DNA of 64,000 bases from Halobellus sp. MBLA0158 (GTDB lineage: Archaea > Halobacteriota > Halobacteria > Halobacteriales > Haloferacaceae): positions 2,728,001-2,792,000 of the forward strand of contig NZ_JBGNYA010000001.1 of NCBI RefSeq assembly GCF_041477585.1, written 5' to 3'. The notes beneath the pieces are model-generated. The model saw nothing but the letters and a program-made list of their open reading frames with translations, searched no databases and had not been told where the DNA came from. Position numbers and translations under genes: made by a program. Numbering within the stretch: position 1 is the first letter of the stretch; every line of letters begins with the position of its first letter. Positions 6,945-14,791 of this stretch are shown one piece after another.

Positions 6945-7174
6945 TGCAGTCGTTCGCCGACTCCGACACGCACTTCCAGCTGGAGATCGCCGAGACCTCC
7001 GATGGCTGGGATGGCATTCGTTCTGGCGAGCCCACGGGCTATGTGATCTGTGACGAGTGCGGTGGGCGCGCGAAGACCGTCGAGGAGATTCCCCACGAGG
7101 CCGACTGTCCCCAGCGCGGCGTCGTCTCGAAGTGGTGGGTCGCCCAATTTATCGGCGACACAGTCGACGTCTGA
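6944..7174 (+). CDS. Small zinc-finger protein (76 aa)
   Basis: ATG 6944 sits on the previous stop. CDECGGR followed by HEADCPQR gives a CxxC...HxxxC site, an arrangement common in small archaeal viral and plasmid proteins. The C-terminus (VSKWWVAQFIGDTVDV) is conserved-looking. It is the last gene of the polycistron that begins at 4396. An 84 bp gap follows before the Orc1/Cdc6 gene. Confidence 0.75.
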   Translation: MQSFADSDTHFQLEIAETSDGWDGIRSGEPTGYVICDECGGRAKTVEEIPHEADCPQRGVVSKWWVAQFIGDTVDV

Positions 7175-7258
7175 CCGACGACCGCGACGTTTCTGTTTTC
7201 TGATACAGCCGGAAGTGAGGCAGGGGTTTATGCCGCCGGTTCGCGTCACCCAGGCTGA

Positions 7259-8323
7259 ATGATTACTGACCCCACCGTCTTCGCGGATGAGCCCGCTCGT
7301 GAGTTGATGCACCGCGAGCCCGAGGTCGAGTCGCTCTTCCGCGCGTGGGGGCCGACACTCCAGGGCCAAGCCGGCGACGAGGTCGTGATCTATGGCTCTT
7401 CGGGCGTGGGCAAGACGTCGCTCGCCCGCCGAGCAATCGAGCGGCTCGACGCCGAGGCCGATATCGCCTATACGTACGTCCAGTGTCTCGGAGCCGCACC
7501 GCGGACTGTCCTCACGAATGTCCTGCAGGCTCACCCCGACGGCTCGCTCCCCAGTAGTGAGCCCGCACTCGCGACGCTGACCGAAGCGCTGCGGGACGTC
7601 GTGGACAAACCGTATTTGGTCGTCCTCGACGAGGCCGAAGGACTCCCCGACTCCCGCGCCCTCGATCGCCTTGCGGACGTCACGGGCCTGTCGACGGCCG
7701 TCGTCGTCCACGATCCGCACCGGTGGCGCTCCCGCCTATCGAGTGAGGCCGTCTCCGAGCGCTACATCGATGCCACCGATGTCCCGGTCGAAAAGTTCGG
7801 TGTCGACGAACTGGCCGATATCCTCCAGGCACGAGCCCGGGCTGGTCTGCCGTCCGGGGTAGTCTCTCGATCACAGTTGGAGTGGATTGCCGACGAGGTC
7901 GCGGGGAACACGCGCCGCGGGATCCAGGCGCTGCGGGCAGCCGCCGAGCACGCCTCGAACCGCGGCGCGTGGGAGATCGAAAGCGGCGACATCGAGGCCT
8001 GCTTCGAGATCGCCGACCAGCGGATCCGCCGGTTAAATCTCAAGTCGTTGACTGTCCACCACCACATCCTGTATGCGCTGATCCACGCCGCCGGCGAGAT
8101 CTCCGGTGTCGAGCTCCATGAACGGTACGATGCGATCGCCGAAGACGTGTATGCGGATTCGACACTGACGCCGATCGTCCGGCGGACGCGCCGGGACCGC
8201 CTCCGCAAGCTGGAGGACTACGGCCTGATCACGCGCGAGGGCAACGGCTCAACCGAGTACCGACCCGTGGATTCGTCGATCCAGCCGCCGGTGAACATCG
8301 GCGAGTTGGTCAATCCGGGCTGA
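7259..8323 (+). CDS. Orc1/Cdc6-type replication initiator
   Basis: The 354-residue AAA+ protein has Walker A GSSGVGKTS (residues 46-54), Walker B YLVVLDEAE (119-127), a lid region rich in Arg and a C-terminal winged helix (about 265-340, ending LRKLEDYGLITREGNG). This is the archaeal origin-binding replication initiator family. It is shorter than chromosomal Orc1 proteins of about 400 residues and matches plasmid or viral versions. TTTATG at 7227-7232 lies about 29 nt before the ATG, so it has its own promoter. It probably replicates the element when excised. No obvious cluster of origin repeats was found next to it. Confidence 0.9.
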   Translation: MITDPTVFADEPARELMHREPEVESLFRAWGPTLQGQAGDEVVIYGSSGVGKTSLARRAIERLDAEADIAYTYVQCLGAAPRTVLTNVLQAHPDGSLPSSEPALATLTEALRDVVDKPYLVVLDEAEGLPDSRALDRLADVTGLSTAVVVHDPHRWRSRLSSEAVSERYIDATDVPVEKFGVDELADILQARARAGLPSGVVSRSQLEWIADEVAGNTRRGIQALRAAAEHASNRGAWEIESGDIEACFEIADQRIRRLNLKSLTVHHHILYALIHAAGEISGVELHERYDAIAEDVYADSTLTPIVRRTRRDRLRKLEDYGLITREGNGSTEYRPVDSSIQPPVNIGELVNPG

Positions 8324-8340
8324 CGAGACTCCAGCGTCGG

Positions 8341-9981
8341 CTATGCGAACTCGGTTTTGAGCAGAGCCGTCGCGGCGTCGACATCGAATACTTCTGAGCC
8401 ATAGAAAATCGACAGTGGGAGTTCGCGATCCTCGTCGGCGTACTCGTCACGCCACAGTTCGGCCAGTTGCTTGAAATCTGCCGCTCGCACTAAGCGGATG
8501 TCTTTTCCGACCTGCATCTCCAACTGCGTCGCGTTCGTGGCCGCCTGATCGGTGAAGTCCGGCGCGATGATCAGGAACCACTCGACGTCGTGCTGCTGAT
8601 CCTTCGTGTCGATGTAGTTCTTGATCTTGCTCCGGGCGTCACTTCCCAAGCGGAACTGCTGTCGTCGGCGCTTGTTGTCCCACAGCAGCCACTTGCCGTC
8701 CTGCTCGATCTCGCCGTCGGCGACGACACCGCTGGCGCCCTGGCCGAGTTGGTTCGTTCCCTGAAGGTTGAAGATCTCGCGGAAGATCTCGCCCGTCGCA
8801 TCCTCGAAGAGGATGTCCAACTTCTCCTCGGCGTTGTCGGCGTCGACGAGGTCTTGCAGTTGCGGTGGGACCTGGGTGACCGACCCGTCGGCGATATCTT
8901 CGAACGCTTCCAGGTAGAGGTCGACTTCCGGTTCACTGTCGTCAACGGACTTCTGGGACTGCTCGAAGTATTCGATGATCGCCGTGACCATCTCGTCAGT
9001 CCGTCGCTTGTGCGCATCGAGGCCGTACCGATCGACGATCTGCTTGAGCTCCTCCTTTTCGACGACTCCCTTTAGGAGTTCACTGGGGAACACGCCGGCG
9101 TCGACGATGTTCTCGCGTCGGTTCTGATTCTTGCCGTAGTTCTTCCCCGTGACGCCAAACATCTCGCGGGCCTGGATGAGGACCTCCTGCCGATCGAACA
9201 CGTCCAGAGTATCGAGCATCTGCAGGTAGTTGTCGTCGGACATTTCATAGTAGAGCCAGTCCTGGATGACTGGGATGTAGTCCTCCGGAATGCCGACGAG
9301 TTCACTCTGACTGTCATCGTTGACCTCGTAGACGAGCGCCTGTTCCTGCAGTGACCACATCCCCTTCTCGATCGTGTCACGGGCGTGTTCGGGGCTATCG
9401 GATCGGGAGACCTTCGGGAAGCGACCGATCGAGGCGAGGCGCTTGAAGAAATCGAGCCACGTGTAGTACTCGTGTTTGCTGTCGGCCGCGCGGTTGTGTA
9501 GCTCGAAATAGCTGTAGATCATATGGAGCTCGGAGTCGTCGAGATCGTTGTTGTAGTCGACACCCGCCTTCGCGAGGTGAATTAAATCGTCCGTCTCCGG
9601 GAAGGCATCCTCGTCAAAGGATTCCACGATATCGCGCTGCCACGCCTGGACAGCATCCAAGAGTTGGGGTTTCGGCATACTGTAGTCGGGTTGCTGAATG
9701 AGTTGCCGTAAGACCCCAAAGCGGATCACGAGCGCCTGATACGGCGAATCGTTTATTGCGGATAGTCGAGGTGGTGTGAAATCGTTGAGTTCGGCTCGGA
9801 GGCGTTCTTCTTCGGCCAGCGCCGGAACGTAAGTCTCCAAATATGCCTCCCGATCGTCGAACCCGTCGTGTTTGAACTCCGCTGGATCAAACGCGTCAGT
9901 CTTGGTCTTCGTGTCGTCCTTGATGAAGCGCTTGCGCTCGTAACTGTTCCAGTCTTTGTCGATGAGGTCCCGGAGTTCCAT
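8341..9981 (-). CDS. Large protein with C-terminal FokI-like PD-(D/E)XK nuclease domain
   Basis: The 546-residue protein is mostly unique sequence, acidic and helical. Near the end, VADGEIE (D422) and LLWDNKRRR (D435, K437) form a PD...DxK nuclease core, followed by a long helix and WFLIIAPDF, as in restriction endonucleases of the FokI cleavage-domain type. No methylase lies next to it, though a DPPY methyltransferase is encoded at 14,788. It is alone on the minus strand and convergent with the Orc1/Cdc6 gene. Candidate roles are defence against other elements or a homing/nicking activity. The N-terminal 400 residues may recognise the target. Confidence 0.7.
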   Translation of the reverse strand: MELRDLIDKDWNSYERKRFIKDDTKTKTDAFDPAEFKHDGFDDREAYLETYVPALAEEERLRAELNDFTPPRLSAINDSPYQALVIRFGVLRQLIQQPDYSMPKPQLLDAVQAWQRDIVESFDEDAFPETDDLIHLAKAGVDYNNDLDDSELHMIYSYFELHNRAADSKHEYYTWLDFFKRLASIGRFPKVSRSDSPEHARDTIEKGMWSLQEQALVYEVNDDSQSELVGIPEDYIPVIQDWLYYEMSDDNYLQMLDTLDVFDRQEVLIQAREMFGVTGKNYGKNQNRRENIVDAGVFPSELLKGVVEKEELKQIVDRYGLDAHKRRTDEMVTAIIEYFEQSQKSVDDSEPEVDLYLEAFEDIADGSVTQVPPQLQDLVDADNAEEKLDILFEDATGEIFREIFNLQGTNQLGQGASGVVADGEIEQDGKWLLWDNKRRRQQFRLGSDARSKIKNYIDTKDQQHDVEWFLIIAPDFTDQAATNATQLEMQVGKDIRLVRAADFKQLAELWRDEYADEDRELPLSIFYGSEVFDVDAATALLKTEFA

Positions 9982-10122
9982 ATACTCGTATAGAGTTACA
10001 TCACTGATACTTTAATTTGGGTGACGGCAACACGGCACAAACAACCCAATATATCAGATACGGTATATACCCGGAAGTTGCGGCCCTTTTTATGATAAAT
10101 CCACCCGTCAGTCTGACCTGCG

Positions 10123-10377
10123 ATGTCGCAAGCACAAACCCGCTCAATCGATGTGTACACCGGCGACACGGTGGATGTGACGCCCGTCGACAAACTCTCC
10201 GGTGGCGGCACGCGGATCGAACTCGACGTCGAGGGCGGGCCGCGCTGGCGGTTGGACGTGAACAGTACCGGCAACGACTACGACGTCGTCACGAGCTGGA
10301 ACGAGCGTGGTGAACTAGCGGACGTCGAGGTCCCAGCGTGGATCGACGACGTCCTGGCGCAACTCCATCGGGTGTGA
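10123..10377 (+). CDS. Uncharacterised small protein (84 aa), leaderless
   Basis: The ATG has TATGATAA (10,091-10,098) about 28 nt upstream, so it is leaderless and monocistronic. The protein (SIDVYTGDTVDVTPVDKLSGGG) alternates hydrophobic and polar residues and appears to be a small beta-sheet domain with a C-terminal helix (VPAWIDDVLAQLHRV). I do not recognise a family. Confidence 0.7.
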   Translation: MSQAQTRSIDVYTGDTVDVTPVDKLSGGGTRIELDVEGGPRWRLDVNSTGNDYDVVTSWNERGELADVEVPAWIDDVLAQLHRV

Positions 10378-10388
10378 GAATGGTGGGG

Positions 10389-10676
10389 TTACTCGGACGG
10401 ATCGAGCGTCGAGGCGTCGAGCTCCTCGTCGAGAAAGGCTCGGCCCTCGTTGGTGAGGCGATAAAGACCTCGGGAAACACGTTCAGCGAGACCGTACTCA
10501 ACGAGTACGGACAGACGATCGCGCGCGTAGTTCGCGGCCGCCACGTCGAACTCAGCGAGGGCCTGCGGCGTCATATTGCCCTCGTCGCGCATCACTTCCA
10601 GGATGTGTTCATCCGTGGGCCGCATCCAGTCGGCGCGCTCCCGTGCCACGCCTCCCGTTCGGACTGTGGAACTCAT
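10389..10676 (-). CDS. Winged-helix repressor, phiH1-repressor-like
   Basis: The 95-residue protein follows a pattern common in haloarchaea: ADWMRPTDEHILEVM, then a helix-turn-helix (MTPQALAEFDVAAANYARDRLSVLVEYGL) and a wing ending RGLYRLTNEGRAFLDEELD. Proteins of this type include the repressor of Halobacterium virus phiH. It faces a divergent PadR-like gene across 210 bp with several palindromes, one (10,685-10,696) lying between its start and its probable promoter, so autorepression is likely. It would hold the run of genes from 10,887 onward in check. Confidence 0.75.
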   Translation of the reverse strand: MSSTVRTGGVARERADWMRPTDEHILEVMRDEGNMTPQALAEFDVAAANYARDRLSVLVEYGLAERVSRGLYRLTNEGRAFLDEELDASTLDPSE

Positions 10677-10886
10677 AGATATATCGGTACATACCGCTTT
10701 AGCGGCGAATTACTTGAATCTGCGGGCACTTGTACAGATTCCTATGTGGAATTCACAGAAAACTATTTCACTACCCCGGAATAACAGGGAAGTGACCCAG
10801 CCCCACGCGGGAAATCCCGCCGTGTAGCAGCACGACGGGGGTGGGTCGACACACCGTTCCCCCTGATAGGGGATTTCGATCGACCC
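10677..10886. promoter_or_regulatory. Divergent control region between repressor and PadR-like gene
   Basis: The region holds CGGTA-CA-TACCG (10,685-10,696), CCGC-TTTA-GCGG (10,694-10,705), TGTG-GAATT-CACA (10,745-10,757) and CGGGA-AA-TCCCG (10,808-10,819), all inverted repeats of dimer-site type. The first two lie between the repressor gene start and its promoter position. An AT-rich tract near 10,757-10,771 may be the rightward promoter, giving a leader of about 90 nt to the gene at 10,887. The layout resembles a lysogeny switch. Confidence 0.55.
10843..10886 (+). promoter_or_regulatory. Nested hairpin ending at the start codon
   Basis: GGGTCGA (10,843-10,849) pairs with TCGACCC (10,880-10,886), and inside it CCCCT (10,860-10,864) pairs with AGGGG (10,868-10,872). 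The outer arm ends at the base before ATG 10,887. In an mRNA with a leader this would fold over the ribosome entry point. In DNA it is a bipartite inverted repeat that could be an operator. No Shine-Dalgarno sequence is free of the structure. Confidence 0.5.
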
Positions 10887-11318
10887 ATGAGCGAATCAAA
10901 CGAGCAGGGGTATAATGCTAACCCCACTGACGACGACGCAAGTACCGCCAGCGAACCACACCGGATCGAGTACTTCGACCTCACGGCGTTCCAGCGCGAC
11001 ATCCTCGCGGCGATCGCCGCCCACGAGGGCGTCCCGTACGGCCTCGCGATCAAACGCCGCATCGAAGCCTGGTACGTCGCGGAGATCAACCACGGCCGGC
11101 TGTACCCGAACCTCGATGAGCTGGTCGAACAGGGGCTCATTCGGAAGAGCGAGATAGACAAACGCACCAACGGGTACGAACTGACCGAGCGCGGCGCCGA
11201 CGTGTTGACTGCGGGCGCCGACCTTCTCGATGAGGTCCGTCCGCAGCCACGCCACGCGACCGAACGCCCCACCAAGGACGAACCGGTCGCGCCGGCGCAG
11301 TTCGGAGGTGGCGTGTGA
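10887..11318 (+). CDS. PadR-like winged-helix transcription regulator
   Basis: After a disordered acidic N-terminus of about 30 residues, the domain LTAFQRDILAAIAAHEGVPYGLAIKRRIE...INHGRLYPNLDELVEQGLIRKS...NGYELTERG is a PadR-type winged helix. The motif GRLYPNLDELVEQGLI is the recognition helix and wing typical of the family. It is the first gene of a tightly overlapping run and is preceded by the nested hairpin. It probably regulates this run together with the opposing repressor. The 143-residue length is usual for the group. Confidence 0.85.
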   Translation: MSESNEQGYNANPTDDDASTASEPHRIEYFDLTAFQRDILAAIAAHEGVPYGLAIKRRIEAWYVAEINHGRLYPNLDELVEQGLIRKSEIDKRTNGYELTERGADVLTAGADLLDEVRPQPRHATERPTKDEPVAPAQFGGGV

Positions 11319-11884
11319 TGGCTGACTCCGAATCGGCGATTGAGCCCGCCGACGCCGACACGATCGACGACGTGGACCTGCTGGCGGATCACACCGCCCA
11401 AGCGGTCGCCAACGACCCGCTATGGAGTGCGCTGAGTGAGGTCGTCGACGACCATCTGTACGCGGTCGGAAAGCCAAGTGGCGCGTTCGGCGAGGCGATC
11501 GACCGCGAGATCGAGACCGCCGTCGAGCATCTGAACGCCGCGATGCGGCTCCGCGCGGCGCAGGTGACCAAAGACTACGTCGACGACGAGGGGCGGCAGT
11601 ACGTCCACCGTGACGCCGTCGAGGACGCCAACGAGCACCGCCTCGCCGGCGCCGAACCCGCGACCCAACCTGCCCCAGCGCCATTCGAGCTAGATGCTAT
11701 CGACGGCGTCTCGCCAGCAACCGCCAACCACCTTCGAGACGCGGGCTACGAGACGGTCGACGATATCGCAAACGCGGATAAGTACGCGATCGCCGGCCAG
11801 ACGACACTCTCTGCAGAGCAGGCCGCCCAGGTCATCGACGCCGCCGCCGAACAGACGACTGCCGAACGGGTGGTGACCGACTGA
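11318..11884 (+). CDS. Protein with C-terminal helix-hairpin-helix domain (188 aa)
   Basis: ATG 11,318 overlaps the previous TGA. The GTG one codon earlier is an alternative. The N-terminal two-thirds is helical and unrecognised. Residues from about 125 on read ELDAIDGVSPATANHLRDAGYETVDDIANAD, a helix-hairpin-helix of the kind found at the ends of topoisomerases, RadA and polymerases, which binds DNA non-specifically. An Ala/Pro linker joins the parts. A role in DNA transactions of the element is likely. Confidence 0.75.
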   Translation: MADSESAIEPADADTIDDVDLLADHTAQAVANDPLWSALSEVVDDHLYAVGKPSGAFGEAIDREIETAVEHLNAAMRLRAAQVTKDYVDDEGRQYVHRDAVEDANEHRLAGAEPATQPAPAPFELDAIDGVSPATANHLRDAGYETVDDIANADKYAIAGQTTLSAEQAAQVIDAAAEQTTAERVVTD

Positions 11885-12090
11885 TGTCGGCGGGGCCCGA
11901 AGAGATCATCACCGACGCGTCGGACACCGCCGAGCCGCGCGCGCCAACGCCACTCGAAGCCCACGAAACGGTGGGTGGCAAACTCCTGTGTATCGAGCCA
12001 CCGCGTATGCGACGCGATCGCCCCGACGAGGAGCACGCGTGGATCCAGATCGATCCAACAGCCTTTGTCGACGGCCAGGAGGTGCGCTGA
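11884..12090 (+). CDS. Uncharacterised small protein (68 aa)
   Basis: It sits between two one-base TGATG junctions. The first 28 residues are acidic and disordered. The second half (VGGKLLCIEPPRMRRDRPDEEHAWIQIDP) looks like a small folded unit. No family recognised, but the coupling to both neighbours supports expression. Confidence 0.7.
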   Translation: MSAGPEEIITDASDTAEPRAPTPLEAHETVGGKLLCIEPPRMRRDRPDEEHAWIQIDPTAFVDGQEVR

Positions 12091-12341
12091 TGTCGACGGC
12101 GACGCTTCCCCCGCGGACGCTGGATGTGGTTGACGCGCCCGACGGCCGGGACTGCCAACTGTGGTCCGTCGGCGAGGACGACGACGAAGCCACGCCGTCG
12201 CCGTGTGACAACGACGCCGACTACTTGTTCGTCTACGAAGCCTCAACGGATCCGAGTGAGGACGGGCGGCGGAACGCGCTGGCGTGTTCGGATTGCTTCA
12301 CACCGCCGGGTGACCCGGTTGCCGAGGAGGTGCCGGTCTAA
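12090..12341 (+). CDS. Small Cys-containing protein, possible zinc binder (83 aa)
   Basis: ATG 12,090 overlaps the previous stop. The protein has CDND-YLFVYEA followed by LACSDCFTP, which can be read as a split zinc site similar to phage proteins of the DksA or Zn-knuckle type, though one CxxC is missing. Ends overlapping the next ATG by one base. Function unknown. Confidence 0.7.
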   Translation: MSTATLPPRTLDVVDAPDGRDCQLWSVGEDDDEATPSPCDNDADYLFVYEASTDPSEDGRRNALACSDCFTPPGDPVAEEVPV

Positions 12342-13174
12342 TGCACGCCGCACTCCTGTACGCCTTCCCCGAGCCCGACACCGTCGACGAACCCGACGAA
12401 CTGCCTTCGAACTTTGAAGGACTCCCGGCGGCAGACATCGACGCGACGCAGTACCTCGACGGTCGGCGCATCTTCGATGGCGCACTTGCTGACGAGATCG
12501 AAGTCGAGGCTGACGTCGCCGTCGTCGGTGAGGACTTCATCACCGAAGAACGCGATCAACAGCCACGCCGGATCAAGACCGACGTCTACCTGGATCCACA
12601 CGCCGGCTGGGTCGGCTGCGACAGCAGCGATGGGGAGGAACTGCTCATCAACTACGCGCAGGCGACGCTTGGCCAGCGCCCCGAACCGGCTGTGTTGGAT
12701 CTCGAAGGCTTCGCCGAGCGACACGCCGACGAGCTGGACACGCAAGGGATCGTCTACAGTCAGTCGGTCGACGAGGGCCACCACCGCGATGCTGCCGGCG
12801 CCCACTGGCACGAGGATGCCTCGACGGACCGGATCCCGACGGAGGGCACGGCGATGCTGTCTGTCTCGTATATGTGGGATGGAATCCACGTCGACGGCGC
12901 CCTCGCCGCCAGCGGGTATCTCGCGATTTACAAGGACTGGACGACGGCGACGTTCGCCCGGTGGGTCGCCGAGGAGATCACGCCGCACCTGGCGATCGAA
13001 CGCGAGGAGGAGATCCAGAAAGAGCTGACGAGCGGCGATGCGTGTGCGGACTGCGGCCGCGAGAGCGACGACCTCGAACCGCTTGAGGCAGCGCCGATCG
13101 AGGGGCCGCTGTGTCCGGTCTGCCGGGACAAGCACGATGAGGCCGCCGACGAGTCGGGAGGTGAGGCGGCGTGA
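12341..13174 (+). CDS. Uncharacterised element protein with C-terminal zinc ribbon (277 aa)
   Basis: The N-terminus (MHAALLYAFPEPDTVDEPDE) and middle have no domain I recognise. The middle contains several His and Trp residues (GHHRDAAGAHWHED, SVSYMWDGIHVDG). Near the end, CADCGRESDD...GPLCPVCRDKH forms a CxxC...CxxC zinc ribbon. It is one of the larger proteins of this operon and overlaps genes on both sides. It might be a structural or DNA-handling protein of the element. No stronger call is possible. Confidence 0.75.
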   Translation: MHAALLYAFPEPDTVDEPDELPSNFEGLPAADIDATQYLDGRRIFDGALADEIEVEADVAVVGEDFITEERDQQPRRIKTDVYLDPHAGWVGCDSSDGEELLINYAQATLGQRPEPAVLDLEGFAERHADELDTQGIVYSQSVDEGHHRDAAGAHWHEDASTDRIPTEGTAMLSVSYMWDGIHVDGALAASGYLAIYKDWTTATFARWVAEEITPHLAIEREEEIQKELTSGDACADCGRESDDLEPLEAAPIEGPLCPVCRDKHDEAADESGGEAA

Positions 13175-13305
13175 GCCAGCAGTTCCGCGTGGTCGACCAC
13201 GTCGAGCGCGAGACCGCCGAGTACCTCGAAAAGACCGGGGCGACGCTCGCCCACGACGAGGACATCACCTACGTCCTGGAGGAGATCGACGATGGCGACC
13301 GCTGA
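13171..13305 (+). CDS. 44-residue mini-protein, GTG start
   Basis: GTG 13,171 overlaps the end of the previous gene, and the TGA at 13,303-13,305 lies inside the next gene (start 13,292). The peptide MSQQFRVVDHVERETAEYLEKTG...ITYVLEEIDDGDR is acidic and probably a helix-strand unit. Supported by the coupled arrangement. Function unknown. Confidence 0.6.
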   Translation: MSQQFRVVDHVERETAEYLEKTGATLAHDEDITYVLEEIDDGDR

Positions 13306-13999
13306 AACCGCGGCACAGTCCGAACGCCCGGAGTCGGTCGGCGAGTGGTGCGATCACCACGGCCTGATCGGCGCGCTGCTACCGTTCGGATACCGGCGAA
13401 CCGAGACCTTCGACCAGTTCCGGACGCTGGCGGCGGAGGTCAAGGTACTGCCGAAGTACCAAGCGACGTTCAAACTCTCGGACCTGCTGGACGATGATGA
13501 CATTACGCGGCCGTTCGCCAGCTCCACGGTCGTCACAACGCAGCTCAAACACCTCGGGGCGTGGCCGTATCGCCAGACCTCAAGCGGGATGCGATGGATC
13601 AACCCGAACTACGTCCACGATCACCCGTGGGAGACGGCTCAGTGCTCGACCGACAAGCGAACGGACATTCTTCGAGAGGCAGCGAGCTACGGTGTGCTGA
13701 CAGTCAGCGATGTCGCACCGCGCTTCGGGCTAACGACCGAGAGTTTACGGCGGTTCCTGACGCGCCAGGAATTCGACTGGTCGCGATACCGGTGTGAGGG
13801 CATCCGGCGGTTGGCACGAACGCTGGCGACCGTCCACGCGTGGCGCGACTGGAGTGAGCGCGAGCTCGCGGCGCCGTTCCGGCGGAAGACCCCGACTGTT
13901 CGTAGCTGGATCCACACCTACGCCCGGACTGCCGACTGGACGCCGCCCGCGGATCCGTCCTATCGGAGCGACTTCCAACAGGGAGAGTCTCGCCAATGA
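13292..13999 (+). CDS. Protein with helix-turn-helix-like segment (235 aa)
   Basis: The C-terminal half contains YGVLTVSDVAPRFGLTTESLRRFLTRQ, which reads as a helix-turn-helix, followed by RLARTLATVHAWRDWSERELAAPFRRKTPTVRSWI, a second similar unit. This resembles homing or transposase-type DNA-binding modules with two HTH units. The N-terminal part (EWCDHHGLIGALLPFGYRRTETFDQF) is unrecognised. It lies within the overlapping run and is probably a DNA-binding or packaging-associated protein. No catalytic motif was seen. Confidence 0.65.
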   Translation: MATAETAAQSERPESVGEWCDHHGLIGALLPFGYRRTETFDQFRTLAAEVKVLPKYQATFKLSDLLDDDDITRPFASSTVVTTQLKHLGAWPYRQTSSGMRWINPNYVHDHPWETAQCSTDKRTDILREAASYGVLTVSDVAPRFGLTTESLRRFLTRQEFDWSRYRCEGIRRLARTLATVHAWRDWSERELAAPFRRKTPTVRSWIHTYARTADWTPPADPSYRSDFQQGESRQ

Positions 14000-14643
14000 G
14001 CCTCGCAACGCAACTCCGAGACCTCGCCACGCTCGTCGATCGGATCGAGGATCATCTGGACGTCGACGTTCAGTCGGCCCAGCCCGCCGGCGGCGACCCC
14101 GATAGTGACCTGCTACGAGCCGACCTCACAGTCGTCGTGCCGACCGACGCGTTGGATACCGCTGCTGGATCGGAAACCGATCCCGCGCAGGTTCACGAGA
14201 GCATCGACGATGGTGCGCTCGAAGGCGAGGTGGAGACGCCGGATCCCCAGACAGCCTCCAACAGTAGTGAGCGACCCAGCGGAGGTACTGAGCGTCTCGA
14301 AGACCTCGAAGCCGGCGACGTGGTAGAGTTCGAGCTCTCCGGCACGTCGGGCGTCCATCAGGCCAACGTCGGCCCGGTGATCGTTGATCCGCCGTTCCCG
14401 CCGGCGAACGTTGCCGAGCAGACCAACGAAGAGCAGCTGCCCGGCCACCTGCAAGTCTCGCTCGAAAACACCGACACCGGCACGAAGTGGTGTTTCAATC
14501 GGGAGATCGACCCGGAGGACGGGCTCACCGGCCCGATTGAAGCGAAGGTGAAGGCGTGTATCGACATCCGCCACCCGCCGCGCTATCGCTGGCAGGACCG
14601 CGGGACTGTGGAGTCGCTGGAGGTGGTCGGCCGTGCCGAGTAA
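13996..14643 (+). CDS. Uncharacterised acidic protein (215 aa)
   Basis: It starts MSLATQLRDLATLVDRIEDHLDVDV, a short amphipathic helix, followed by a low-complexity acidic region (about 50-100) and a beta-rich C-terminal domain beginning DLEAGDVVEFELSGTSGVHQANVGPVIVD. The start overlaps the previous gene by 4 bp and the next gene starts 11 bp before its end. No family recognised. Confidence 0.7.
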   Translation: MSLATQLRDLATLVDRIEDHLDVDVQSAQPAGGDPDSDLLRADLTVVVPTDALDTAAGSETDPAQVHESIDDGALEGEVETPDPQTASNSSERPSGGTERLEDLEAGDVVEFELSGTSGVHQANVGPVIVDPPFPPANVAEQTNEEQLPGHLQVSLENTDTGTKWCFNREIDPEDGLTGPIEAKVKACIDIRHPPRYRWQDRGTVESLEVVGRAE

Positions 14644-14791
14644 GCACAAGATCGTCTGCCGCGGCGGGACGTGCGACTACTGTGGTGGCTCCGAAGAAGT
14701 CGTCAAGTACCGCCGCCCGGACGGGTCGACGTATCGGGTCTGCGACCCGTGTGAACAGGCTGCTGCGGCAGCGCGAGGTGTTTCATCGTGA
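14633..14791 (+). CDS. 52-residue zinc-finger protein, GTG start
   Basis: CRGGTCDYCGGSEE followed by RVCDPCEQ gives a CxxC...CxxC zinc ribbon in a 52-residue protein. GTG 14,633 lies in the end of the preceding gene and the stop overlaps the next GTG. Basic N-terminus (MPSKHKIV) suits nucleic acid binding. Confidence 0.75.
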   Translation: MPSKHKIVCRGGTCDYCGGSEEVVKYRRPDGSTYRVCDPCEQAAAAARGVSS

